A stretch of DNA of 64,000 nt from an uncultured Faecalibacterium sp. (GTDB taxonomy: Bacteria > Bacillota > Clostridia > Oscillospirales > Ruminococcaceae), in the NCBI GenBank assembly GCA_900540455.1, contig UQGD01000004.1, positions 1-64,000 of the forward strand, read 5' to 3'. Positions 49,924 to 58,632 of the stretch are shown in pieces. A program made the position numbers and the translations under genes. The stretch's first letter is position 1. Each line of letters opens with the position of its first letter. The notes under the pieces are model-generated. The model worked only from the letters and a program-made list of their open reading frames with translations. It was not told the origin of the DNA and did no database searches.

Positions 49924-51456
49924 GTGTTCAGACAGCCGGTCATAAAATTTTTCAGCCGTATCCTGAACCGGGCCACTATCACGGTGGTTCTGGTCCTGGC
50001 CCAGGTGGTGTGGCTTTTATGGGCGTTTTTCTCCCTTACGGAGGGGCGAGTGGGGGCGACCATTCTGCTGCATACCCTTAGTGTGGTCATGGTGCTGTAC
50101 CTGGTGCGCAAGGACGAAAACAGCGGGTATAAGATCATGTGGATCGCCCTGATCGGGGCGCTGCCTTTGCTGGGCGGGGCGCTCTATCTGCTGTTTGGCA
50201 ATAAACGCCCGGCCCGCTGGCTGCGGGAAAGCATGGATGAGGTGAACCGTCAGCATCAGAAGGAGCTTGACCAGCTTCCGGGCCAGGTGACGGGGCTGGA
50301 CCCCAGCAGCCGGGCACTGAGCCGCTATGTAAGCCAGTATGGCTGCTATCCTGCCTGGCAGGATACGGCTTCCCGCTATTATCCCAGCGGTGAGGCCATG
50401 TATCCGCAGCTGCTGCGAGACCTGGAAAAGGCCGAAAAATTCATCTTCCTGGAATTTTTTATCGTAAAACCGGGGAAAATGTGGGATGGGGTAGAGCGGA
50501 TCCTGCGCCGCAAAGCAGCCCAGGGGCTGGATGTGCGGTTGGTATACGACGACTTTGGCAGCCTGCTGACCCTGCCGGGGGATTTTGTGGTGCAGATGGA
50601 GCGGGCACACATCCGCTGTATTCCTTTCAACCCGGTGATGCCGCTGGTCTCCCTGGTCATGAACCACAGGGACCACCGCAAACTGGTGGTGATCGATGGG
50701 ACCGTAGCATATACTGGCGGCTTTAATCTGGCGGACGAATATATCAACGCCAAAGTGCGCTTTGGTTACTGGAAGGATGCAGCGCTGCGCATTGAGGGTG
50801 CGGCGGTATGGAATTTTACCGTGATGTTCCTGAATTTTTGGAACGCCTTCCGTCCCTGTGATACGGACTACACATCTTTTCGGCCGCAGCCATCGGATCA
50901 GCCCCGCACCGATGGAGTGGTGCAGCCTTATGCCGATAGTCCTTTGGACGAGGAGCCGGTGGCGAAGATGGTCTATCTGAACCTCATCTCCCAGGCACAG
51001 GATTACGTCTATTTTTATACGCCGTATCTGGCAGTGGGAGAGGAATTGTTGGAGGCCATGAAAGCTGCTGCCAAGCGGGGAGTGGATGTGCGTGTGATGG
51101 TGCCCGGCATCCCGGATAAAAAATTGGTGTACAGGCTCACCCGGTCCTATTATGTGCCGCTGCTGCGGGCAGGGGTGCGGATCTATGAGTATACCCCCGG
51201 CTTTCTCCACGCAAAATGCTGTGTGAGCGATGACCGGGCCGCCGTGGTGGGCAGCATCAACCTGGATTACCGCAGTCTGTTTCTGCACTTTGAATGTGGT
51301 GTGCTGCTTTTGGGCGGCAGCCAGGTGCGGGAACTGCGGGAGGATATGCTGCGCACCGTCTCCGCCAGCCATCGTGTGCAGCTGGCAGATTGCCGCACCA
51401 GCGTGCCGGGCACCCTGCTGGACAGTGTGCTGCGGCTGCTCAGCCCATTGATGTAA
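49924..51456 (+). CDS. cls: Cardiolipin synthase
   Basis: 510 residues. Two N-terminal membrane segments (residues 15-35 and 40-60, plus a third near 75-95) are followed by two phospholipase D motifs: HRKLVVIDGTVAYTGGFN near residue 235 and HAKCCVSDDRAAVVGSINLD near 425. It condenses two phosphatidylglycerols into cardiolipin. The GTG at 49924 with GAGAGGGGG upstream gives the family N-terminus; the reading frame is open further upstream but without a site. Confidence 0.9.
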   Translation: MFRQPVIKFFSRILNRATITVVLVLAQVVWLLWAFFSLTEGRVGATILLHTLSVVMVLYLVRKDENSGYKIMWIALIGALPLLGGALYLLFGNKRPARWLRESMDEVNRQHQKELDQLPGQVTGLDPSSRALSRYVSQYGCYPAWQDTASRYYPSGEAMYPQLLRDLEKAEKFIFLEFFIVKPGKMWDGVERILRRKAAQGLDVRLVYDDFGSLLTLPGDFVVQMERAHIRCIPFNPVMPLVSLVMNHRDHRKLVVIDGTVAYTGGFNLADEYINAKVRFGYWKDAALRIEGAAVWNFTVMFLNFWNAFRPCDTDYTSFRPQPSDQPRTDGVVQPYADSPLDEEPVAKMVYLNLISQAQDYVYFYTPYLAVGEELLEAMKAAAKRGVDVRVMVPGIPDKKLVYRLTRSYYVPLLRAGVRIYEYTPGFLHAKCCVSDDRAAVVGSINLDYRSLFLHFECGVLLLGGSQVRELREDMLRTVSASHRVQLADCRTSVPGTLLDSVLRLLSPLM

Positions 51457-51545
51457 AAGATTCGCCGTTCCATGCAACAAATCCCCTGCTGCGGGGCATA
51501 CTGACCATAGTATGCCAATGCAAAGGGAAGGGAGCATGATTTTGC

Positions 51546-52571
51546 ATGATACGACACTACCATAGGCTATTTTTAGGCTGTGCAGCGGCAGCGATGCTGC
51601 TGTCGGCTTGCGGACAAAGCGGGTCCAGTTCCTCCTCTGGAGGGCTGAACAGCGCCACTGACTCCGCCAGCAGCCAGACAGCAGCCTACCGCACCGGTCT
51701 GGGCATCGTGACCACCGCAGATGCAGAGGACCGGGTGGGGAAGATCACCACCACCGCAGCGGCGGTCCTGTTGGATGGAGAGGGCAAGATCTGCGCTGTG
51801 GTGTTGGATGAGCTGGAAAGCTCCATCACCGCAGATGGCAGCGGGACGGTGAAAATGCCCTCGGACTGGCGGACCAAGCGGCAGATGGGAAAGGATTATC
51901 CCCTGGACAAGGTGTCTTCCCTGAATCGGGGATGGGCGGAGCAGGCGGATGCTTTTGGCAGCTACCTGGTGGGCATGACCCCGGAGCAGGCGTCCAAATT
52001 GGAGACCGATGAGGAGGGGCGTCCGAAGGACCCGGATCTTGTATCCGGCTGCACCATTGCGGTGGAACCGTATCGGCAAGCGGTGGAAAAAGCCTGTGCC
52101 AATGCCCGTGCTCTGGGGGCTGCCCAGGGAGACCGGCTGACGTTGGGCATCCATGCGGAGAATGGCTCCTCCGGCACGGCGGCGACCGATGATCAGGACC
52201 TGGATGCCCAGGTGGACTTTACCGTCCTGGCGCTGACCATGGATGCACAGGGACATGTGACCAGTGCGGTGGGAGATATGGCTGAGCCGGCGCTGACCAT
52301 CAGTGCGGACGGTGGGATCGACACCCCGGACCGTGTGCAGTCCAAACAGGAGCTGGGTGACAGCTATGGGATGCGGGGTGCATCGGCTCTGGGCAAGGAA
52401 TGGTACGAGCACGCCGAGGGCTATTGCAGCTATCTGCGGGGCAAGACCGCGGCGGAGATCCGCAAGATCCCTGCCGATGGTTCGGATGCGGATCTGGCAT
52501 CCCTGTGCACCATCGAGGTCGATGCTTTCCAAAAAGCTGCCCTGGATGCACTCCAACAGCCCCTATCCTGA
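51546..52571 (+). CDS. Lipoprotein with two repeated domains, function unknown
   Basis: 341 residues. A lipoprotein signal ends at Cys22 (LLSAC), followed by a Ser/Gly linker. Two related domains follow, about 45-165 and 205-335. Each has a beta-rich first half (AAAVLLDGEGKICAVVLDE; TVLALTMDAQGHVTSAVGD), then KRQMGKDYPLD / KQELGDSYGMR, then W-EQADAFGSYLVGMTPEQ / W-EHAEGYCSYLRGKTAAE. It resembles FMN-binding-type extracellular domains in layout but I cannot confirm a cofactor motif. It stands alone. Confidence 0.7.
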   Translation: MIRHYHRLFLGCAAAAMLLSACGQSGSSSSSGGLNSATDSASSQTAAYRTGLGIVTTADAEDRVGKITTTAAAVLLDGEGKICAVVLDELESSITADGSGTVKMPSDWRTKRQMGKDYPLDKVSSLNRGWAEQADAFGSYLVGMTPEQASKLETDEEGRPKDPDLVSGCTIAVEPYRQAVEKACANARALGAAQGDRLTLGIHAENGSSGTAATDDQDLDAQVDFTVLALTMDAQGHVTSAVGDMAEPALTISADGGIDTPDRVQSKQELGDSYGMRGASALGKEWYEHAEGYCSYLRGKTAAEIRKIPADGSDADLASLCTIEVDAFQKAALDALQQPLS

Positions 52572-52912
52572 CCGCAGCAGGGCATATCCTGCTGAAAAAC
52601 CGGGAGAAGGCGCTCTGAAATAAGCATATAAAATGGGTCTCTGGCTGTGCTGCCAATGGATTTGGCGCATGGCTGGAGACCTGTTTTTGTTTGCAAGCTC
52701 TTTGCGTGTGTTTTTTGCGCAGGTGTTTGTGCAAGATGCCCTGAATTGTGGGTGTTATGCCTGCGCAGAAGTGCAAAATGTGAAAAAGTTGCTTTCCCTC
52801 TTGAAAAAACGAAGAAAACGCGCTATCCTATAACCACGGTTCATTGATTTAGCATGATAAAGCGTTAAACCAATAAACTGCCATGACAAAAAGGATAGAG
52901 GGGGATTTATTT
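52572..52912 (+). promoter_or_regulatory. Intergenic region: terminator-like hairpin and ABC operon promoter
   Basis: GGTCTC (52636-52641) pairs with GAGACC (52676-52681) around TGCCAA/TTGGCG, followed by TGTTTTTG: a likely terminator. Further on, TTGAAA (52801-52806), 17 bases, TATCCT (52824-52829) is a likely promoter for the amino-acid ABC operon. Nothing else was recognised. Confidence 0.6.
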
Positions 52913-53728
52913 ATGAAAAGCATCAACCGTTTTGTGTCTGCTGTTCTTGCTGGTGCAATGGCACTGGTTCTGGCTGGCTGCGGCGGAGCGGCTTCTACCG
53001 CAGGCAGTTCCAGTGCAGCTGCTGCCAGCGACCTGGCCGATATCCAGGCAAAAGGGAAGATAGTCATTGGTTACACCGTCTACGAACCAATGAACTTTAC
53101 CGATGAAAACGGCGTGTTTACTGGTTTTGATACCGAGCTTGCCACGGCGGTTTGTGAGAAACTGGGGGTCAAACCTGAATTTGTGGAGATCAACTGGGAT
53201 ACAAAGGTAGTGGAGCTGGATGCAAAGAGCATCGACTGCATCTGGAACGGCATGACCCTTACCGAGGACATTGTGCAGAATACAGCCTGCACGAAACCCT
53301 ATGCAAAAAATGCACAGGTGGTCGTGGTCAAGAAGGATACTGCCTATGCCTCTACCGCTGACCTGGTGGGCAAGACTGTGGTGGCAGAGGCTGGTTCTGC
53401 CGGTGAGAGCACCATTGCCGGGGACGAAAACCTGTCCCAGGCGGATTACATCTCCAAAGCGGTCCAGACCGACTGCCTGATGGAAGTTGCAGCGGGCACG
53501 GCGGATGCCGCTGTGCTGGACCTGACCTTGGCGGGCGCGATGACCGGCGCCGATACCGACTATGCAGACCTGACCATTGTGGATGAGCTGAATGCAGAGG
53601 AATATGGCGTGGCCTTCCGCAAGGGCAGTGATGCGGCAGGGGCGGTAAATAAAGCCTTTGATGAACTGAGAGCGGAGGGCACGATGCAGGCCCTGGCGGA
53701 TAAATACGAGCTGACCCTGGCCGAGTAA
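52913..53728 (+). CDS. Amino-acid ABC transporter substrate-binding lipoprotein
   Basis: 271 residues. A lipoprotein signal ends at Cys23 (LAGC). The solute-binding family 3 domain follows: IVIGYTVYEPMNFTDENGVFTGFDTELATAVCEKLG, IDCIWNGMTLTEDI and DLVGKTVVAEAGSAGE. It captures a polar amino acid outside the cell. The ATG at 52913 has GAGGGGGAT upstream. It heads a three-gene importer operon with the permease and ATPase. Confidence 0.9.
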   Translation: MKSINRFVSAVLAGAMALVLAGCGGAASTAGSSSAAAASDLADIQAKGKIVIGYTVYEPMNFTDENGVFTGFDTELATAVCEKLGVKPEFVEINWDTKVVELDAKSIDCIWNGMTLTEDIVQNTACTKPYAKNAQVVVVKKDTAYASTADLVGKTVVAEAGSAGESTIAGDENLSQADYISKAVQTDCLMEVAAGTADAAVLDLTLAGAMTGADTDYADLTIVDELNAEEYGVAFRKGSDAAGAVNKAFDELRAEGTMQALADKYELTLAE

Positions 53729-53753
53729 AGCCGGGAAAGGAACGGGGGATATT

Positions 53754-54407
53754 GTGGCTGTGATCCTGGAGCGCCTCTCCGGCGCATTTCTGCTCAACTG
53801 TGAGCTGTTTGTCCTGACACTGGTGTTTGCACTGCCGCTGGGGTTGGTGGTGGCCTTTGGCGCAATGAGCCGCTGCACTGCACTGCGGAGCCTGGTAAAG
53901 ACCTTTGTATGGGTCATCCGGGGCACACCACTAATGCTGCAGATCATTGTTTTGTATCTGGGGCCGGGCCTGCTGGGGCTGCCCAATCCGTGGCCCACCG
54001 GTGCCGGCGGCCGTATGACCGCAGCAGTGGCAGCCTTTGTTATCAATTACGCCTGCTATTTTTCAGAGATCTACCGCGGCGGGATCGAAGCGGTGCCCCG
54101 GGGACAGACCGAGGCAGGGCAGGTGCTGGGTATGACCAAGACCCAGATCTTCTTTAAGATCACCTTGCTGCAGGTGGTCAAGCGCATCCTGCCCCCTATG
54201 GGCAATGAGGTGATCACGCTGGTCAAGGATACGTCGCTGGCCAACGTCATCGCCAATAAGGAGATCATCATGATGGCCAAGGAGTACAGCGCCAAAGGGT
54301 TGATCTGGCCGCTGTTTTCCACCGCAGTGTTTTTCCTGGTATTTGTCGGGGTGCTGACACTGCTGTTAGATTGGGCTGAGAAAAAACTGGATTATTTCCG
54401 CTGTTGA
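53754..54407 (+). CDS. Amino-acid ABC transporter permease
   Basis: 217 residues with five membrane segments. The His/Glu/Gln permease signature is present: LVKTFVWVIRGTPLMLQI, and the EAA loop EIYRGGIEAVPRGQTEAGQVLGM near residue 105. The start is a GTG at 53754 with GGGGG upstream, 25 bases after the binding-protein stop. Confidence 0.9.
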   Translation: MAVILERLSGAFLLNCELFVLTLVFALPLGLVVAFGAMSRCTALRSLVKTFVWVIRGTPLMLQIIVLYLGPGLLGLPNPWPTGAGGRMTAAVAAFVINYACYFSEIYRGGIEAVPRGQTEAGQVLGMTKTQIFFKITLLQVVKRILPPMGNEVITLVKDTSLANVIANKEIIMMAKEYSAKGLIWPLFSTAVFFLVFVGVLTLLLDWAEKKLDYFRC

Positions 54408-54423
54408 GGAGGGCAAGGCATCC

Positions 54424-55206
54424 ATGGCACTGTTAGAAGTGAGCGGCATCAGCAAAACATTTGGCGGCACGGAGGTGCTGCGGGACATCTCCTTTCAGCT
54501 GGAGCAGGGAGAAGCCTTGGCGATCATCGGGTCTTCTGGCTCCGGCAAGACCACCCTGCTGCGCTGCCTCAACTTTCTGGAGCGGCCGGATACCGGTGTG
54601 ATCCAGGTGGGGGGCGAGGTGATGTGGGATGCGTCGGACCCCGCTGCCCAAAACGAGGAGGAGATCCGCAAAAAACGGCTGCGCTTTGGCCTGGTATTCC
54701 AAAATTTCAACCTCTTTCCACAGTACACAGCCCTGCAAAATGTGATGCTGGCGGGGGAACTGCTGGCAAAGCAGCGTCCGGATTACAAGGCAAACCGCCG
54801 CCAGATCCATGCGCAGCTGGAAGATCAGGCCCGGGCGCTGCTGGAGGAGATGGGGCTGTCGGCGCGGGCGGGGCACTATCCGCACCAGTTGTCCGGCGGA
54901 CAGCAGCAGCGGGTGGCCATTGCCCGGGCGCTGGCACTGCACCCGGATATCCTCTGCTTTGACGAGCCCACCAGTGCGCTGGACCCCGAGTTGACCGGAG
55001 AGGTGCTGCGGGTGCTGCGCAAACTGGCAGACCGTAAGACCACGATGATCATCGTTACCCACGAGATGCACTTTGCCCGGGATGTGGCCGACCGGATCAT
55101 GTTCATGGATGGGGGCGTGGTGGTAGAACAGGGCCCGGCAAGGGAGCTGATCGAGCACCCGAAGGAGGAACGCACCCGCCGCTTTTTGGCCCATTATGAG
55201 GCGTAA
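54424..55206 (+). CDS. Amino-acid ABC transporter ATP-binding protein
   Basis: 260 residues. Walker A IIGSSGSGKTTLLRCLN, Q-loop FQNFNLFPQYTAL, signature LSGGQQQRVAIARAL, Walker B ILCFDEPTSALDPE and H-loop VTHEM are all present. It belongs to the GlnQ/HisP group. An insertion of about 20 residues (AAQNEEEIRKKRLRF, KQRPDYKANRRQIHAQ) lies before the signature. Last gene of the importer operon. Confidence 0.92.
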   Translation: MALLEVSGISKTFGGTEVLRDISFQLEQGEALAIIGSSGSGKTTLLRCLNFLERPDTGVIQVGGEVMWDASDPAAQNEEEIRKKRLRFGLVFQNFNLFPQYTALQNVMLAGELLAKQRPDYKANRRQIHAQLEDQARALLEEMGLSARAGHYPHQLSGGQQQRVAIARALALHPDILCFDEPTSALDPELTGEVLRVLRKLADRKTTMIIVTHEMHFARDVADRIMFMDGGVVVEQGPARELIEHPKEERTRRFLAHYEA

Positions 55207-55217
55207 TATCCCGGCTT

Positions 55218-55254
55218 CCCCTGCCTGGCGCTGCGGCTCCCGGCAGGGGGTTTT
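55218..55254 (+). terminator. Terminator of the amino-acid ABC operon
   Basis: CCCCTGCC (55218-55225) pairs with GGCAGGGG (55242-55249), followed by GTTTT. Confidence 0.8.
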
Positions 55255-55318
55255 GCGTCTGCGCATTTTATCTAGTTTTCAGGGGGAGAGCTTGTTAAAG
55301 CTTGTGGAAAAAATCTGC

Positions 55319-55404
55319 TTGCAAAACGACGTATACTTGTTTATAATACCATTCAAGTATTCCATTATCACACGATAAAACGCTCCGCCTGGCGGGGCGT
55401 TTTT
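55319..55404 (+). promoter_or_regulatory. MATE gene control region: promoter, inverted repeat and leader hairpin
   Basis: TTGCAA (55319-55324), 17 bases, TATAAT (55342-55347). An inverted repeat ATACTTG (55333-55339) / CAAGTAT (55354-55360) brackets the -10, a likely operator. Downstream, CGCTCCGCC (55381-55389) folds with GGCGGGGCG (55391-55399) followed by TTTTT, so a terminator-like hairpin lies in the leader before the MATE start at 55436. Confidence 0.65.
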
Positions 55405-55435
55405 CCACGACAAACAGACAAAAAGGGGAGGTTCC

Positions 55436-56785
55436 ATGACAAAGGATATGACGCAGGGCAGCCCGCTGAAGCTGATCCTTGCATTTGCGGTGCCATTGAT
55501 GCTGGGCAGCTTGTTCCAGCAGTTTTACAACCTGGCGGATACCATCGTGGTGGGCCGCTTTGTGGGTGTGGAGGCTCTGGCTGCGGTGGGCAGCGTGGGC
55601 GGATTGAATTACCTGGTGCTGGGCTTCGTCAATGGCATTGCCTGCGGCTTCTCCATTCCGTTGGCGTGGAGCTTTGGCGCAAAGGACTACGCCGAGATGC
55701 GCCGCTATGCCGCCAACACTACCTGGCTGTCGCTGGGGTTTGCGGCGGTGATCACGGTGGTGACCGTGGCGCTGACCCGGAATATCCTGGTCTGGACCAA
55801 TACTCCGGCCAATATCATTGACCTGGCGGATGTCTATATCCGCACCATCTTTGCGGGCATCCCTTTTACCATGCTGTACAATGTCACCAGTGCGGTGATG
55901 CGGGCTTTGGGGGACTCAAAGCGTCCGCTGTACTTTCTGCTGGCGGCCAGCGTACTGAATATTGCAATGGACCTGGCCTGTGTGGTTTTGTTTGATATGG
56001 GGGTGTTTGGCGCAGCCTTTGCCACCGTGTTCAGTCAGGCGGTGGCGGGTCTGGGCAGCCTGTGGTATCTGATGCGCCACTACGACATCCTGCGCTGGAA
56101 CCGGGAGGAAGGGCGTTTCAGCACCGCCCACTGTGCAAAGCTCTGTCAGATGGGCCTGCCGATGGGGCTGCAGTGCAGCATCACCGCTATTGGCAGCGTG
56201 GTGCTGCAAGCAGCGGTAAACGACCTGGGCAGTGCGGTAGTGGCGGCACAGACCGCAGGCAGCCGGGCAGCACAGGTGTTGTCGGTACCTTTGGAGAGCA
56301 TCGGCACCGCCATGACCACCTACGCCAGCCAGAACCTGGGCGCAGGCAGCCTGGTGCGGGTCAAAAAGGGCCTGCATACTGCGCTGGCTATTGGCTGTGT
56401 ATACAGCGCAGCCTCCTTTGTGGTGCTGCGCTTTGCGGATAAACTGCTGATCAGCCTGTTCCTGGATTCCAGCGAGACGGCGATCATGGCCAATGCCCAG
56501 GAGTTTATCTTCTGGAACTCGGCTTTTTTCATCCCCTTGGCGGTGCTGATCGTCTACCGTTATACCATTCAGGGGCTGGGCTATTCCGGTCTGGCGATGT
56601 TTGCGGGTGTGGCAGAGATGATCGCCCGCACGATGGTAGGGTTCTGGTTTGTGCCTTTGTGGGGGTACTTTGGCGCTTGCTTGGCAAACCCGGCGGCATG
56701 GCTGTTTGCCTGTGCGTTTCTGATCCCCGCATTCTTGTCGGTAATGCGCCGGTTGCAAAAAGAGTATACATCTGCTGCAAACTGA
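55436..56785 (+). CDS. MATE family efflux transporter
   Basis: 449 residues, twelve segments. It begins MTKDMTQGSPLKLILAFAVPLMLGSLFQQFYN, the NorM/DinF-like subgroup start, with VGRFVGVEALAAVGS and the half-repeat MGLPMGLQCSITAIGSVVLQ from about 240. GGGGAGG precedes the ATG. Its promoter carries an inverted repeat and a leader terminator, so expression is probably controlled. Converges on the third MATE gene. Confidence 0.9.
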   Translation: MTKDMTQGSPLKLILAFAVPLMLGSLFQQFYNLADTIVVGRFVGVEALAAVGSVGGLNYLVLGFVNGIACGFSIPLAWSFGAKDYAEMRRYAANTTWLSLGFAAVITVVTVALTRNILVWTNTPANIIDLADVYIRTIFAGIPFTMLYNVTSAVMRALGDSKRPLYFLLAASVLNIAMDLACVVLFDMGVFGAAFATVFSQAVAGLGSLWYLMRHYDILRWNREEGRFSTAHCAKLCQMGLPMGLQCSITAIGSVVLQAAVNDLGSAVVAAQTAGSRAAQVLSVPLESIGTAMTTYASQNLGAGSLVRVKKGLHTALAIGCVYSAASFVVLRFADKLLISLFLDSSETAIMANAQEFIFWNSAFFIPLAVLIVYRYTIQGLGYSGLAMFAGVAEMIARTMVGFWFVPLWGYFGACLANPAAWLFACAFLIPAFLSVMRRLQKEYTSAAN

Positions 56786-56792
56786 ATAAAAA

Positions 56793-56826
56793 AGAGCCGA
56801 GGCATTTTATGGCCCCGGCTCTTTTT
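56793..56826. terminator. Bidirectional terminator between the two converging MATE genes
   Basis: AGAGCCG (56793-56799) pairs with CGGCTCT (56816-56822), with additional GC pairs in the loop and A/T tracts on both sides. Confidence 0.85.
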
Positions 56827-56866
56827 GTATAATACTAAGAAAAAATTACGCCTTGTTTAGCTGTGC

Positions 56867-58222
56867 TTATTCCATACGCTCCAGCTCCCGTAAAAAAGAG
56901 AGCAAAAAGGGGGCAGAAACACAGAAGGTCAGAACATCGGCGATGGGTTGACAGATCTCAATGCCCACAAGCCCCCAAACCTGGGGCAGAAGCAGGATCA
57001 ACGGCAGGAAGAAGATGCCCTGCCGGCAGCAGGATAAAAAGGTGGCACGGCCTGCTTTTCCGATGCTCTGAAACAGCATATTGGAAGCAACCATCACAGG
57101 CTGTAAAAACATTGCAAGACATTGATAGCGGAAAGCGGGCAGCGCCACCGCTGTTACAGCGAGGTCGTCGCGGAACAAGCGGATCAACGGACCGGCATTG
57201 AACCAGCACAGCAGGATCAGCACCGACATCAGGTAAAAGCTGGCTTGGATCGTAAACAGACAGGCATGACGCACACGGTGGTATTTGCGGGCGCCATAGT
57301 TGAAGCTGGCTACGGGCTGAAAACCCTGCCCCACGCCCAGAGCCACCGACAGCATAAAGCTGAAGATCCGGGAGACGATGCTCATGCCCGCTACGGCGGC
57401 ATCGCCATAACTGCGGGCGGCAATGTTCAGCAACATTCCGCCAATGCTGTTCAGGCCCTGTCGGCCAAAGCTGGGCAGGCCGCCCAACAGGATCTGGCCA
57501 AATTCGCTCCCGCTGCGGGTGATGGCACCCAGCCGGAAGCGGCTGACCGTTTTGCCGCGCAAAAACATAAACAGCAGGATGCAAAAGCTGACCCCCTGGC
57601 TCAGCGCTGTGGCTACGCCAGCTCCGGCGGTGCCCATACCAAAACCGAAGATCAGCACCGGGTCCAGCAGGATATTCAGGATGCCGCCGGTCACCAGCCC
57701 GATCATGGCCAGGTTTGCTTTGCCCTCATAGCGCAGGATATTGTTCATTACAAGGCTGGACATCATCAGCGGTGCAGCCAGCAGAATGGGGACTGCATAG
57801 GCACAGGCATGGGGCAGGATGGTCTCCGTGCTGCCCAGCAGCATCATAAAGGGGGACAGAAATGTCAGCCCGCCCAGCCCCAGCAGCCCACCCAGAGCAA
57901 GGGCGGTAAAAAAGCTGGTGGAGGCAAACCGTGTGGCAGCGGCATCGTTTTGGCTGCCCAGGCTTCGGGAAATGATAGTGCCTGCACCGTGTCCCAGCAT
58001 GAACCCCAGTGCCTGGATGATGGCCATCAGGCTGGAGACCACCCCCACAGCGCCGGAAGCGCTGGTAGAGATCTGCCCTACAAAAAAAGTGTCGGCCAGG
58101 TTGTAGATGCTGGTGATCAGCATACTGAGGATGGTGGGCCCGGCTAACGTCAGCACCAGCGTTGGCACAGGGGTTTCGGTCATTTTCATAAACTGGCTGC
58201 TTTTGGGGTCCTGCTGCGGCAT
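56867..58222 (-). CDS. MATE family efflux transporter
   Basis: 451 residues, twelve segments. MATE motifs: LAGPTILSMLITSIYNLADTFFVGQI, GTIISRSLGSQNDAAATR and the second half GGLPSFGRQGLNSIGGMLLN from about 250; QPVASFNYGARKYHRVR. It belongs to the MepA-like subgroup. AGAGAGG precedes the ATG. Its promoter on the minus strand is TCGACA (58398-58403), 17 bases, TATACT (58375-58380). Confidence 0.9.
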   Translation of the reverse strand: MPQQDPKSSQFMKMTETPVPTLVLTLAGPTILSMLITSIYNLADTFFVGQISTSASGAVGVVSSLMAIIQALGFMLGHGAGTIISRSLGSQNDAAATRFASTSFFTALALGGLLGLGGLTFLSPFMMLLGSTETILPHACAYAVPILLAAPLMMSSLVMNNILRYEGKANLAMIGLVTGGILNILLDPVLIFGFGMGTAGAGVATALSQGVSFCILLFMFLRGKTVSRFRLGAITRSGSEFGQILLGGLPSFGRQGLNSIGGMLLNIAARSYGDAAVAGMSIVSRIFSFMLSVALGVGQGFQPVASFNYGARKYHRVRHACLFTIQASFYLMSVLILLCWFNAGPLIRLFRDDLAVTAVALPAFRYQCLAMFLQPVMVASNMLFQSIGKAGRATFLSCCRQGIFFLPLILLLPQVWGLVGIEICQPIADVLTFCVSAPFLLSFLRELERME

Positions 58223-58632
58223 GGAACAATAACCTCTCTTTCCAAAGCGGAATAAATGGGCGACGATTTGCAGTGCGGCAAAAAGCTGTGCAAAATAAGG
58301 CTCCTTTTTGCTGTTTTTGCAAGCAGATGCGGCGGGTGCAAAGCGCTAAAGTATACAAGAATTCGGTCGTTTTTAGTATACAGCGGAACTGCAAAAATGT
58401 CGAGTGGGCTGCAAAATACAAAAAGTGGTATGAAAGGGGAGAAAATGCTCCTGTCGCTCAGAAATATTCTGTACAATGCGACAAAGCTATGCAAAAGGTC
58501 TTGTAAAAATTACGCTGTGTGGTATGATTTAACACGGACAATAGTATCTATTTGTCAAAAATGATGCAGCGCCAGTGTGTGGGGTATTTGGATGTCCCGC
58601 AGCAGGCCCGATAATGGGAGGAAAAACGAACA
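58223..58632. promoter_or_regulatory. Divergent promoter region between MATE and lectin-like genes
   Basis: Minus-strand promoter TCGACA-17-TATACT (58375-58403) serves the MATE gene. Plus-strand promoter TTGTAA (58501-58506), 16 bases, TATGAT (58523-58528) serves the lectin-like gene. Two AGTATAC copies lie at 58350-58356 and 58375-58381. No gene was found in these 410 bases. Confidence 0.6.
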
